A program made the position numbers and the translations under genes. Positions 46,424-55,591 of a stretch of 64,000 nt of DNA are shown piece by piece. The notes beneath the pieces are model-generated. The model was given only the letters and a program-made list of their open reading frames with translations, was not told the DNA's origin and searched no databases. Positions within the stretch are counted from its first letter, which is position 1, and each line of letters begins with the position of its first letter. This DNA is from Fimbriimonadia bacterium (lineage in GTDB: Bacteria; Armatimonadota; Fimbriimonadia; Fimbriimonadales; Fimbriimonadaceae): the NCBI GenBank assembly GCA_030430755.1, contig JAUIKO010000003.1:1-64000 (forward strand), read 5' to 3'.

Positions 46424-48349
46424 ATGTCTCACTTAGAAGTATCTCAATTATCCAAACAGTTCGGAAATGAAGTCATCTTAAATAACATTCAATTTAAGCT
46501 TCAATCTAAAGACAAAGCAGCCATTGTTGGTCCAAATGGAGCTGGTAAATCTACATTATTAAAATGCATAACAGGTGAAATAAGTCCTGATCAAGGTCAT
46601 ATTAAGAGACCTGATTCTTTTGGATACTTGAGTCAAGATCACATCTTCATTGATAACCAAACTATCAGAGATATTATTTTTATTCATGAAAAAGAACTTA
46701 CTAAACTTCATCTTCAAATCGAACAGATCGAAAAATCTTTAGCAACACATCAAGATCCACAATTATTAGATACCTACACATCACTGATCCAGCAAAAAGA
46801 AACCATAGAATTACAATCAAAACCCTACCGTATCCATCAAATCCTAGAGAACCTAGGATTTCATCAAGATCAGTACGACATGCATATTCATGAACTAAGT
46901 GGAGGTCAAAAAACAAGACTTAAACTCGCAAAGCTTATGATTGATTCTCCTGATCTTCTTATTCTTGATGAACCTACAAACCATATTGATATCGAAACAC
47001 TTCAGTGGTTAGAAACGTGGTGTGTTGAATCAAACTCTACGATTCTTTTTGTATCTCACGACAAAACATTCCTGGAAAACGTTGCCAACCATATTATCGA
47101 AATCAGAAATCATAAAGCAGTATCCTACAGAGCAACGTATTCACATTATTTGAAGCTTAGAGAGGAAGAAATAGCTCTTCATAATAAGAATGTTTTAAAG
47201 CAACATGAAGAAATAGCTAAAAAAGAAGAGTATGTACGACGATTTATTGCAGGTGAGAGATCAAAACAAGCAAAAGGAAGGCGCAAACACCTCGACAGAA
47301 TGAAGGAACACCTAGAGGAAACGTATCAGGATGATAGCTGGAATGAAATAAGGTTTAAACCTGTCGAAAGATCTTCTGACGTTGTTCTAGATTACAAGAA
47401 CACGTCTCTTGGCTATCATAACGTTGAGCTAATCAGTAAACTGAACTGGCAAGTTCGCTGGCAAGATAGATATGCTATCATCGGTGGGAATGGACTTGGA
47501 AAAAGCACCTTAATTAAAAGTTTGTTTGATAAAGATTTAATATTATCTGGAGATCTACAAATCGGCAGTCAACTAGAACTTGGCTATTTTGCTCAAGATC
47601 ACTTCCATAATATATTCCAAAAAGAGACCCTTGCCAAAAGTTCTCTAAATTGGATCTGTGATGCCTGCAATGTGAATCAAGAGATTGCCAGGAAATTACT
47701 TGGCAAGTTTCTTATTAAAGGTGATGATGTTTTTAGAAGCATTTCCACTTTATCCGGAGGAGAAAGAAATAAACTCATCTTAGCAGAACTATTTTATAAA
47801 AATCCAAATTTACTCATTCTTGATGAACCTACAAACCATTTAGATATCCAATCACGCGATGTCCTTATTAAAGCTTTAAAATCCTATCAAGGGACATTAG
47901 TATTAGTCTCGCATGATAGATATCTTATTAATGAAGTTGCAAGTAAAATACTCATTTTCAAACAGAACCATCAACCCGAAATCTTTCATGGTAACTGGAA
48001 TGAGTATCTATATATGATGCAACAGACACTTACACAAAAGGTTTCTCCGGCAAGAGTTCACAGAAAAGATTCTCCAGAGACTCCTACCCTCTCTCCACGA
48101 GAAATCAGCAAAAAAATCAATGAAATTGAAGTAGAAACACAGAAAATACTACAGACCATACAAAAACATGAAGATACGATTAAACATATAGAACAAAAAA
48201 TGTCTTCAGGAGATATGAATCTTGATTTTAGAGCTCTTGGTCAATCTATCAAAGAAGAGCAAGAAGATCTTGAAACACAAATCAAACTCTGGGAAGAGCT
48301 GGAGATCGAATCTGAGCGACTAAAGAGTTATAGAATGACTAAAAATTAA
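46424..48349 (+). CDS. ABC-F family ATPase (Uup/YdiF-like)
   Basis: Two ABC domains in one chain with no membrane spans. The first has Walker A GPNGAGKSTLL and LSGGQKTRLKLAKLM with LILDEPTNHID. The second has GGNGLGKSTLIK and LSGGERNKLILAELF with LILDEPTNHLD. A charged linker of about 80 residues (EEYVRRFIAGERSKQAKGRR) joins them, and a C-terminal coiled coil of about 90 residues (EVETQKILQTIQKHEDTIKH) follows, as in Uup. ABC-F proteins act on the ribosome to relieve stalled translation or to protect it from antibiotics. Which subfamily it belongs to is not decided. Confidence 0.92.
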   Translation: MSHLEVSQLSKQFGNEVILNNIQFKLQSKDKAAIVGPNGAGKSTLLKCITGEISPDQGHIKRPDSFGYLSQDHIFIDNQTIRDIIFIHEKELTKLHLQIEQIEKSLATHQDPQLLDTYTSLIQQKETIELQSKPYRIHQILENLGFHQDQYDMHIHELSGGQKTRLKLAKLMIDSPDLLILDEPTNHIDIETLQWLETWCVESNSTILFVSHDKTFLENVANHIIEIRNHKAVSYRATYSHYLKLREEEIALHNKNVLKQHEEIAKKEEYVRRFIAGERSKQAKGRRKHLDRMKEHLEETYQDDSWNEIRFKPVERSSDVVLDYKNTSLGYHNVELISKLNWQVRWQDRYAIIGGNGLGKSTLIKSLFDKDLILSGDLQIGSQLELGYFAQDHFHNIFQKETLAKSSLNWICDACNVNQEIARKLLGKFLIKGDDVFRSISTLSGGERNKLILAELFYKNPNLLILDEPTNHLDIQSRDVLIKALKSYQGTLVLVSHDRYLINEVASKILIFKQNHQPEIFHGNWNEYLYMMQQTLTQKVSPARVHRKDSPETPTLSPREISKKINEIEVETQKILQTIQKHEDTIKHIEQKMSSGDMNLDFRALGQSIKEEQEDLETQIKLWEELEIESERLKSYRMTKN

Positions 48350-48385
48350 TAACGTGTTATAACCGTTCAGCTATATTTATTCACC

Positions 48386-48642
48386 TTATTTCATTGCTTC
48401 CTCCATAACTTTTTTTATTTGATCCTCAGACATTTTTTTCCACATATCATCAAATTGTTTTTTTATGTCATCCTCAAATTGTTTTTCATCTCATTCTCAA
48501 TTATTCCTTTTGTTTCTACGCTATTATTTTCTTCACCTATGTCATTTGTCTTAACATAGGAATCAGTTTTCTGATCTGTGCTTGAACCAGCACAAGCGGT
48601 CATGAATATAACTAAAAACACATACGAGTAAAATTTAAGCAT
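48386..48642 (-). pseudogene. Frameshifted small lipoprotein gene
   Basis: From the ATG at 48642 the frame encodes MLKFYSYVFLVIFMTACAGS, a good lipobox (MTAC), then an acidic stretch, and stops after 59 residues at 48463. In the next frame a continuous helix (KKQFDDMWKKMSEDQIKKVM) runs to a TAA at 48386. The two parts join if one A is added to the five-A tract at 48482-48486; the neighbouring repeat of the same motif has a longer A tract. The restored protein would be 85 residues. This is a one-base deletion, a reversible A-tract switch, or a sequencing error. The rest of the 566-base space between the ABC-F gene and ftsZ shows nothing else I can support. Confidence 0.7.
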
Positions 48643-48916
48643 TTGAATACTTCTAATTTAAGTATAGGAATTTAAAAAATCTTTATAATAATTTACATAA
48701 TACCATTATAACGATACTTGCAAACAGAAAAACATCTAAGAAGTAAAGCCTTTTTAAAGTACTTGTATCTATTTCTGAATAAATAATCTGAATCATATAC
48801 TTATCAAACAGATAATTGGATTCAGATAAAGCTCGCATCAGTAAACACAGGTATGGCTCACTATTTAATTATTTATCCATTTTATTTGATCGATGATTTA
48901 AAAATTCGATAAAAAA

Positions 48917-50098
48917 TTAATACCCACTCTCTCTGAATTTTTTGAGAAAACTAGGGATATCAAAATCATCATCTACGGATGAGTTCGTTTTGCTACTACT
49001 TTCTTTCTTTTCAGATAATCCATCATCATCTTCTTTGGAACCTACAGTAGTTGCTACTGCGACTTTCTCCTCACTTGTATGATGCGATTCTTTTTGATCT
49101 AATAGCTGCGAAGATATGAAAGAATGATTCTGTTTAGAGCTAGCACCATCCATACCTGTAGCAAGAATCGTAATATTAACCTCTTGTTTATGATCCTTGG
49201 TTTTAAGTACGTGCCCCATAAAGACCTCTGCATCGTCATGATCAGCAAAGTTCATCACATAGTTCATTGCCTCTTGAGCTTCCATCAAACCAAAATCCTC
49301 ACCTGCAGTAATGTTCACCAGTATTTTGGTTGCACCTTTAATGCTCGTTTCTAGGAGTGGACTATGCAATGCCATCTCTGCAGCTAATTTCGCCCTATCC
49401 GTTCCACTTGCATGCCCCATACCCATCAAAGCGATACCTGCATTGCATAAAACAGATCTCACATCTGCAAAGTCAACATTAATCATACCAGGCAGGGTTA
49501 TGATATCACTAATCCCCTGTACTCCCTTTCTTAAGACATTATCTGCAGCCTGAAATGCTTCTTGCATACTTGTTCTTTTATCAATAATTCCAAGCAATCT
49601 GTCATTGGGAACAACAATAAGGGTGTCAACCTGTTCTTGCAATCTCATAACACCATCTAAGGCTAATCTTTTTCTTTTTGGACCTTCAAAACCAAATGGT
49701 CTGGTAACAACTCCCACGGTAAGAATTCCCATTCTTTTTGAGGTTTCTGCAACGATCGGAGCAGCACCTGTTCCCGTGCCTCCTCCCATACCAGCCGTCA
49801 CAAATACCATATCGTACCCTTCTATGATATGCTGAATCTGTTTTTGACTCTCTTTTGCTGCTACTTCCCCGACTGCTGGATGTCCACCAGCACCCAAACC
49901 TCTAGTGCAAACTTCTCCCAGTTGAATCTTCTTCGTAGCTTTAGACTCTCTTAAAGTCTGAGCATCCGTGTTCATAGCAACAAACTCAACACCCGTCAAG
50001 GATGCATCTATCATCCGGTTAACAGCATTGCAACCTGCTCCGCCTACACCTATTACCATTACTTTTGCTTGATTCATTAATACTTTTTTACGACTCAT
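48917..50098 (-). CDS. ftsZ: Cell division protein FtsZ
   Basis: Tubulin-like GTPase that builds the division ring. The GTP loop [12 protein letters not shown] is near residue 107, the N-terminal [16 protein letters not shown] near 15, the T7 synergy loop NVDFADVRS near 210, and the C-terminal peptide that binds FtsA-type anchors is [11 protein letters not shown], after a charged, variable linker of about 60 residues. At 393 residues it is normal. It is followed on the left by the lipoprotein remnant and preceded by an unknown exported protein and murB. ftsA and ftsQ, which normally stand just upstream, are absent from this locus. Confidence 0.97.
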   Translation of the reverse strand: MSRKKVLMNQAKVMVIGVGGAGCNAVNRMIDASLTGVEFVAMNTDAQTLRESKATKKIQLGEVCTRGLGAGGHPAVGEVAAKESQKQIQHIIEGYDMVFVTAGMGGGTGTGAAPIVAETSKRMGILTVGVVTRPFGFEGPKRKRLALDGVMRLQEQVDTLIVVPNDRLLGIIDKRTSMQEAFQAADNVLRKGVQGISDIITLPGMINVDFADVRSVLCNAGIALMGMGHASGTDRAKLAAEMALHSPLLETSIKGATKILVNITAGEDFGLMEAQEAMNYVMNFADHDDAEVFMGHVLKTKDHKQEVNITILATGMDGASSKQNHSFISSQLLDQKESHHTSEEKVAVATTVGSKEDDDGLSEKKESSSKTNSSVDDDFDIPSFLKKFRESGY

Positions 50099-50174
50099 TG
50101 CTATTTACTCGGACCTAACTAAATTATAACTGATTCCTTAAGCATATCTTCTGCTACGCTTCTATTTCAACTAA

Positions 50175-50906
50175 TTATAGCCTTTCTTTTGAAGCTAAAT
50201 CTTTAAAATAATCAAAAGATAATGGATCAAGGATAATATCTTTCACAAAAGTCCTTAATTTTTCATCATCAGAAATTTTTTCCCCTTTTAAATTAGGATA
50301 AGAAACAACGTGAGTAATAACTTTTATTTGCCATGGCTCGAGGGTGTTTTTAAGAAGTGCAAACATCTCTTCAGCATTCATCATAGCAAGTTTATGCTGA
50401 TTTTCTCTAAAAGTTAAAAATTGTTTTTTCAATCTATCTATTAAACTTTTCTCAGGTACTTGATTTGACTTTTCTGATAGCTCTACAGCTTGCTTAACCT
50501 CTTGAGAAAAGCTTTTTAACGCTGCATCTTCTTTCTGTTTTTCTAGATCTACTTTCTTTTGTATATCTTTTAACTTAGGAAGTAAAGCTATAGCCTGAGA
50601 AGGTTTGATTAAAACCGGAAGGAGTTGAGAATATATTTCTACTTTGCGAATATTATTTAAGTAGGCATCTGTACTCTCTATATCTGCACTCTTCTTCTTA
50701 CGATTCTCCTTTTTTTTAGATTTGGAATCCTGCTTCTTTGATGCTTCACCATCCGTATCACATTTCCCATCCTGGTAAATAATAATTTCATCCTCTTTGG
50801 TATGAACACGATGATTATCTCCTTTAGCCTCTACATCTATCTCTTCTGCTTTTCCATGTGTAAAACTCATACTCCATATAAGACCTAAAATTATTTTCTT
50901 TTTCAT
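50175..50906 (-). CDS. Exported lysine-rich protein of unknown function in the murB-ftsZ interval
   Basis: A short signal peptide (MKKKIILGLIWSMSFTHGKAEE) is followed by a charged region very rich in Lys and Glu (DSKSKKKENRKKKSADIE) and then a mainly helical domain from about residue 80, with segments such as LPKLKDIQKKVDLEKQKED and FRENQHKLAMMNAEEMFALL. A GAAGGTG site precedes the ATG. It occupies the place where ftsQ and ftsA normally lie, but it has no FtsQ POTRA or FtsA actin-like motifs. A link to division is only a suggestion from its position, 76 bases before ftsZ. Confidence 0.6.
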   Translation of the reverse strand: MKKKIILGLIWSMSFTHGKAEEIDVEAKGDNHRVHTKEDEIIIYQDGKCDTDGEASKKQDSKSKKKENRKKKSADIESTDAYLNNIRKVEIYSQLLPVLIKPSQAIALLPKLKDIQKKVDLEKQKEDAALKSFSQEVKQAVELSEKSNQVPEKSLIDRLKKQFLTFRENQHKLAMMNAEEMFALLKNTLEPWQIKVITHVVSYPNLKGEKISDDEKLRTFVKDIILDPLSFDYFKDLASKERL

Positions 50907-51019
50907 TTTTTCACCTTCTCAATACTTATTCTAAACACTTCTAAATTTGATACTACCAGATTGATTTTTCACAATCTTTAAAAAAAGTTTTTTCTAGAGA
51001 ATTCTTAAAAGAGTGCACG

Positions 51020-52021
51020 TTATACAGTACTTTTCTCTTCCCATTTGCCAATATAGAGGACTTCTTCCTCTAATATTGCTCCATGTTTTTCATAAACTTT
51101 TTTCTTTGCTATACAAGCAAGCTCTCTTATCTCCGAGGCTGAGGCATTCCTAACATTAATAATAAAATTTGCATGTTTTTGACTAAAGCGTGCGCCTCCA
51201 AATTGCATTCCTGCAAGCCCTGCATCCATAATCAAAAATCCTGCTGGGACCACACCTGCATCTTTCAAAAACACAGGTAAATTCTCTAGTTTATTTGCCA
51301 GTTTCTTATCATATACATTTTTAAAGAAACTACCAACGCTTGGTTGAGGTGGTTGCTTTTTAATTCTTTGAAATTGATAATCTTTTGCCTCTAAATAACT
51401 CGACCATGGATTTTTTTTATCGAATTTCATCTGAACTCGAAGAATATAAATAGAATTTTTTGAATTTTTCCGTAATTTTGAATCTCTATATGAAAATTCC
51501 ATCCAATCAGGACTTACCCACTTCCGAACCCCATGATCCATAACTTCCAATGCTTCAACAAACTTAGAAATATTATTCCTATATGCACCTGCGTTACTTA
51601 CTAAAGCACCACCTAAAGTTCCTGGTATTCCTACTGCAAATTCTAGTCCTCCGTATCCGCAGTGAAGCAGGTGTAAAAAAAGATCCTGAAAAGAAATTCC
51701 AGAATCTACCATGAAAATGCCACCACTCAATTCCTCCAGCTTTTTACAATGATTCGTAATGACTAGACCCTTTACACCATCATCTGAAGGTAGTATATTG
51801 CTGCCGTGTCCGAGTAAACGAACAGGAATTTGATCTTTCCAACATAAAATCAAAAGATCTGCCAATAAATCAACATCCTGAGCATCATAAAATAATTCAG
51901 AAATAGAACTCACTCTTAAAAAGTGCCTATCTTTAAGATTCACGCCTACTCTAATATCAGGATGGTTATCTAGTAATTTTGAGTATTGATTTTCAATATG
52001 TAACAAGGATGGATATAACAT
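51020..52021 (-). CDS. murB: UDP-N-acetylenolpyruvoylglucosamine reductase
   Basis: FAD enzyme that makes UDP-MurNAc, the second step of peptidoglycan precursor synthesis. FAD-binding segments are LLGHGSNILPSDDGVKGLVI near residue 68 and VGIPGTLGGALVSNAGAY near 128. The catalytic Ser lies in PSVGSFFKN (about 229) and the Glu near the C-terminus in GAILEEEVLYIG. The 333-residue length is normal. It shows that the cell makes its own peptidoglycan. It shares direction with the unknown exported gene and ftsZ, a remnant of the dcw cluster. Confidence 0.93.
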   Translation of the reverse strand: MLYPSLLHIENQYSKLLDNHPDIRVGVNLKDRHFLRVSSISELFYDAQDVDLLADLLILCWKDQIPVRLLGHGSNILPSDDGVKGLVITNHCKKLEELSGGIFMVDSGISFQDLFLHLLHCGYGGLEFAVGIPGTLGGALVSNAGAYRNNISKFVEALEVMDHGVRKWVSPDWMEFSYRDSKLRKNSKNSIYILRVQMKFDKKNPWSSYLEAKDYQFQRIKKQPPQPSVGSFFKNVYDKKLANKLENLPVFLKDAGVVPAGFLIMDAGLAGMQFGGARFSQKHANFIINVRNASASEIRELACIAKKKVYEKHGAILEEEVLYIGKWEEKSTV

Positions 52022-52126
52022 TTTTTTCGGAAGGTTTTATGCATCATTATGAATAACAACCTTTAAATCTATATCTATTTTACTTCTTACACTGGTTAAA
52101 ATACTCCTCATGAATTCTGCCTAAAA

Positions 52127-52157
52127 GCTCGAATCCATAACATTCGAGCAGTATAAT
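52127..52157 (+). promoter_or_regulatory. thrS promoter with overlapping inverted repeat
   Basis: TATAAT at 52152-52157 is followed by AGTAGT and the ATG at 52164, so the mRNA is probably leaderless. Directly upstream lies a perfect inverted repeat, GCTCGAAT-N7-ATTCGAGC (52127-52149). It spans the -35 region up to the -10 box. It looks like an operator for a dimeric repressor; a leaderless gene could not use a T-box leader. Confidence 0.5.
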
Positions 52158-52163
52158 AGTAGT

Positions 52164-53978
52164 ATGTCTCAAGTATCAACCCTAAATAAAGAAACTCAAA
52201 TCCCTTACCATGAATCCCATTTATTTAAACTAAGACACTCTGCAGCGCACCTTATGGCTCAAGCTATTACAGAACTTTATCCTGGTTGTAAATTAAGCAT
52301 TGGACCAGCCATAGAAAATGGTTTCTATTACGATATTGAATTTTCCGAAGCCATTAAAGAAGAGGACCTATCACGCATCGAGAAACGGATGAAAGAACTG
52401 GCCAAACTTGATCAACCAATTACGTGTAAAAAAGCTGTTTCGAGGGATGATGCAAAAAATATTATTCTAAAAGAATGTACCCTCGGTCAGGGTGAAGAAA
52501 CAGCTATTTATAAACTAGAACTGTTAGATGCTATTCCAGAAGGAGACGCTATTACCTTTTATGAGCAATCTCGAACCGATAGGAAAGGTGAAAAACATCA
52601 CTTTATTGACTTGTGTAGAGGTCCTCATGTCTCATCGACAAAGCAGATAAAGCACTTTAAACTTATGTCGATCGCCGGAGCCTATTGGAGAGGTAATGTT
52701 AAGAATAAACAACTTACTCGAATCTATGGAACAGCTTTTGAAACCGCAGAAGAGTTAGAACATTATCTATATGTTTTAGAAGAAGCAAAAAAAAGAGATC
52801 ATCGAATTCTTGGAAAAGAGTTAGGACTCTTTATGTTTTCAAAAAATATAGGGTCTGGTCTTCCATTATGGCTACCCAAAGGGACTGCTATCCGGGAAGC
52901 GTTAACCGATTTTCTTAAAAAAGAACAGATTCGTCGTGGATACCAAGGCGTCATTACCCCTCATCTTGCATCTAGTAAACTTTTTGAAAAATCTGGGCAC
53001 TTAATCACCTATAAAGATAAAATGTTTCCTTTTATGGAAGACGACGATGATCAAGCTTTTATTATGAAGCCAATGAACTGTCCTTTCCATATAGAAATCT
53101 ATGCCTCTCAGATGCGTAGCTACAGAGAATTACCTCTCAGACTTGCAGAGTTTGGCACTGTTTACAGATTTGAACAGAGTGGTGAATTAGCAGGAATTCT
53201 TAGAGCAAGAAGCTTTACTCAAGATGATGCACACTTATTCGTAACGCCCGCTCAACTAGAAGAAGAATTTCTCGGTGTTGTTGAGCTAACTATGGGTGTT
53301 CTTAAAAAACTTGGACTAACAGATTTTCGAGCCAGAGTAGGCACTAGAGATCCCGACGATTCAAAATATGTAGGATCTGATGAAAACTGGGAATTAGCAC
53401 AAAAAAGCATCGAATACGCCTGCCAAAAAATTGGTATGAATTATGAAGTATCACAAGGAGATGCTGCTTTTTATGGTCCTAAACTCGATTTAATTATTAA
53501 AGACGCTCTCGGTAGAGAGTGGCAAATGGGAACAGTGCAAGTCGATTATAACCTGCCAGACAGATTTCAATTAGAATACATCGGCGAAGATGGACTACCT
53601 CACAGACCAATTATGATTCATAGAGCTCCTTTTGGATCTTTAGAGAGGATGATCGGTCTTCTTACAGAGCATTATTCAGGAGCTTTTCCATTCTGGATGG
53701 CACCTGTACAAATTGCAGTTATCCCTATCGCAGATAGACATATTGAATACGCAGAAAAGATAGCTCATGAGCTTAATTCTTACCGAGTTCATCTAGATAG
53801 CCGTCGTGAAACTCTAGGGAAAAAAATAAGAGAAAATCAACTCCAAAAAGTTCCCTACATGCTGATCATTGGAGATAAGGATATCGAGCAAAACACTGTG
53901 AGTTTAAGATCACGAGAGCAAGGGGATAAGGGTTCCATGAACTTAGAAGAATTAAGAAACTATTTAGAAAACCTTTAA
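52164..53978 (+). CDS. thrS: Threonyl-tRNA synthetase lacking the TGS domain
   Basis: Charges tRNA-Thr and edits mischarged serine. The chain begins directly at the editing domain, with its zinc-like site HSAAHLMAQA (residue 24) and CRGPHV. The class II core follows: motif 2 region YRFEQSGELAGILRARSFTQDD, catalytic-zinc Cys in MKPMNCPFHI, and His in MIHRAPFGSLERM, then the anticodon-binding domain. The usual 60-residue N-terminal TGS domain is missing; length is 604 instead of about 640. The start is set by the ATG six bases after TATAAT. Confidence 0.95.
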   Translation: MSQVSTLNKETQIPYHESHLFKLRHSAAHLMAQAITELYPGCKLSIGPAIENGFYYDIEFSEAIKEEDLSRIEKRMKELAKLDQPITCKKAVSRDDAKNIILKECTLGQGEETAIYKLELLDAIPEGDAITFYEQSRTDRKGEKHHFIDLCRGPHVSSTKQIKHFKLMSIAGAYWRGNVKNKQLTRIYGTAFETAEELEHYLYVLEEAKKRDHRILGKELGLFMFSKNIGSGLPLWLPKGTAIREALTDFLKKEQIRRGYQGVITPHLASSKLFEKSGHLITYKDKMFPFMEDDDDQAFIMKPMNCPFHIEIYASQMRSYRELPLRLAEFGTVYRFEQSGELAGILRARSFTQDDAHLFVTPAQLEEEFLGVVELTMGVLKKLGLTDFRARVGTRDPDDSKYVGSDENWELAQKSIEYACQKIGMNYEVSQGDAAFYGPKLDLIIKDALGREWQMGTVQVDYNLPDRFQLEYIGEDGLPHRPIMIHRAPFGSLERMIGLLTEHYSGAFPFWMAPVQIAVIPIADRHIEYAEKIAHELNSYRVHLDSRRETLGKKIRENQLQKVPYMLIIGDKDIEQNTVSLRSREQGDKGSMNLEELRNYLENL

Positions 53979-54031
53979 AAGTTTTCTAAATAGTTATCAT
54001 ACACATTGTTTATGATAATTTAATTTTTTTC
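53958..54031. terminator. Double hairpin between convergent thrS and MATE genes
   Basis: The first hairpin has perfect 15-bp arms (AACTATTTAGAAAAC at 53958-53972 with its complement at 53981-53995) and contains the thrS stop codon in its loop. A second, TTATCAT-N11-ATGATAA (53994-54018), is followed on the plus strand by TTTAATTTTTTT. Together they can end thrS transcription and perhaps that of the MATE gene from the other side. Confidence 0.7.
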
Positions 54032-55434
54032 CAACTACCTTTCGCATATGTTATAACAATAAGCAGCGCATAAAGCCCCATGGAAGCACTTAGGACCATC
54101 CAAGAGCCAGTTGAACCTAGTTTTAAAATATAGACCGATACATACATTAAAATCATTCTTATTAACCATAAACATGTAAAACTTAAATACATTGGATTTT
54201 TAGTGTCGCCAGCTGTCTGCAGAATATTTGTGAAAATAACTCCCATGGCCTGTAAAAACTCAATTGCACACATAACCCTAAGAAGCGTAGCCACTTCATC
54301 AGCAACGTCCATCTTGCCCTCTATTAACATCCCTGCTACATCTCTTGCATAAACATAAAGAACAATGGATATCAGTCCAGCAATAATCGACCCTTGAATC
54401 CCTGCAAGCCAACCAATTCGAGTAGCTTTTTCAGGATTTTTTTCTCCTAAGTTATTTCCAACCAAGGCTGCCGCAGCCTGACCAATACCAACTGCAGGCA
54501 TGATAGCAATACTCTCCAGCGTAAATCCTATTCTAAATGCAGCTATAGCAACACTCGCGTTATCTAAATCTCGTAGCATCTTCGTACAAAGCATAATCAT
54601 CGAAATTCGCATCAACCAATTAATAGAAGCTGGAGAACTTATCTTAAATATTTTCTTTATCCACGAAACACTTGGCAATTTCAATATATTCCAATAACCA
54701 ACACATCCTTTAGAAACTGTAATGTAAAAAAGAGTCGCAGAAACCCACATACTCAGCGTGTAGGCCATTCCTGTTCCTCTTACCCCCATATTGAAGCATG
54801 TCAAGGTTTTTCCAAGCACACATATCTTTTCTGGAGTAAGATTCATATTTAAAAAAGTAAAAAGTACAATTTGAAATCCCGTAATATACATCTGAGATTT
54901 AGATTTTCCTATAGCAATAAGGGAAGATGCAGAGATCTGAACAATCATAACAGCTGGCGCGCTTAATGCAATGATTTCTAAGTAATCTCTCATATATTTC
55001 CCAGCAGAAGGTTCACGCAGAGGTGAAAATACATGAATCATTGCAGGGATGAAAAGATATATTAATCCTGTAATAAGAAACCCGAAAATAATACCAAATG
55101 AGAGAACCTCTTTAGAGGCATTTCTGATTTCCAGATAATCTCTTGCACCATACGCGCGACTAATAAAAGCTGATGCTGAAACAGCTACAGATGCTGCTAG
55201 CGCATACATAAGCATGGTTATGGTAAAAGTTGATCCTACCGCTGTTAATGCTGTAGTGGATAAATAACCCACCGATTTAATATCTAGAAGGCTATTTCCT
55301 ATTCGAAACAGATTCAACAAAACAGGAGGCAGTGCTAAGACCCATAATGTTTTAGTGTCTGATACTGTTTCTTGAAATGTATAACGAACACGTGGCAAAT
55401 ATTTAGATTTAAGAATCTTTAAGAAATGGTACAT
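54010..55434 (-). CDS. MATE-family multidrug/cation exporter
   Basis: A 474-residue membrane protein with 12 predicted spans in two similar halves, as in MATE (NorM/DinF) exporters. Typical segments are the first span's WVLALPPVLLNLFRIGNSLLD, AFISRAYGARDYLEIRN after span 3, and in the second half GIGQAAAALVGNNLGEKNPEKA. These transporters export drugs or metabolites in exchange for protons or sodium. No regulator is adjacent. The start ATG at 55434 is clear; it is convergent with thrS. Confidence 0.87.
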   Translation of the reverse strand: MYHFLKILKSKYLPRVRYTFQETVSDTKTLWVLALPPVLLNLFRIGNSLLDIKSVGYLSTTALTAVGSTFTITMLMYALAASVAVSASAFISRAYGARDYLEIRNASKEVLSFGIIFGFLITGLIYLFIPAMIHVFSPLREPSAGKYMRDYLEIIALSAPAVMIVQISASSLIAIGKSKSQMYITGFQIVLFTFLNMNLTPEKICVLGKTLTCFNMGVRGTGMAYTLSMWVSATLFYITVSKGCVGYWNILKLPSVSWIKKIFKISSPASINWLMRISMIMLCTKMLRDLDNASVAIAAFRIGFTLESIAIMPAVGIGQAAAALVGNNLGEKNPEKATRIGWLAGIQGSIIAGLISIVLYVYARDVAGMLIEGKMDVADEVATLLRVMCAIEFLQAMGVIFTNILQTAGDTKNPMYLSFTCLWLIRMILMYVSVYILKLGSTGSWMVLSASMGLYALLIVITYAKGSWKKIKLS

Positions 55435-55527
55435 AAGAAAGTAAATTTTAGGAGTTTATACTCTTTAATCTACCCTAGTTTGACACCACTTTCTATTTAT
55501 AACAAATTTAACGCTCTATAAAAGAAT

Positions 55528-55561
55528 AACCTAGTCTTTTACATAGAAAAAAGACTAGGTT
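55528..55561 (-). terminator. Terminator of the fumarase/aspartase gene
   Basis: 13-bp perfect stem AACCTAGTCTTTT with an eight-base loop, about 30 bases after the stop at 55592. A moderately T-rich run (ATTCTTTTATAG) follows on the minus strand. Confidence 0.7.
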
Positions 55562-55591
55562 GTGAGAGTTGATTGTAATAAAATAAAAAAA

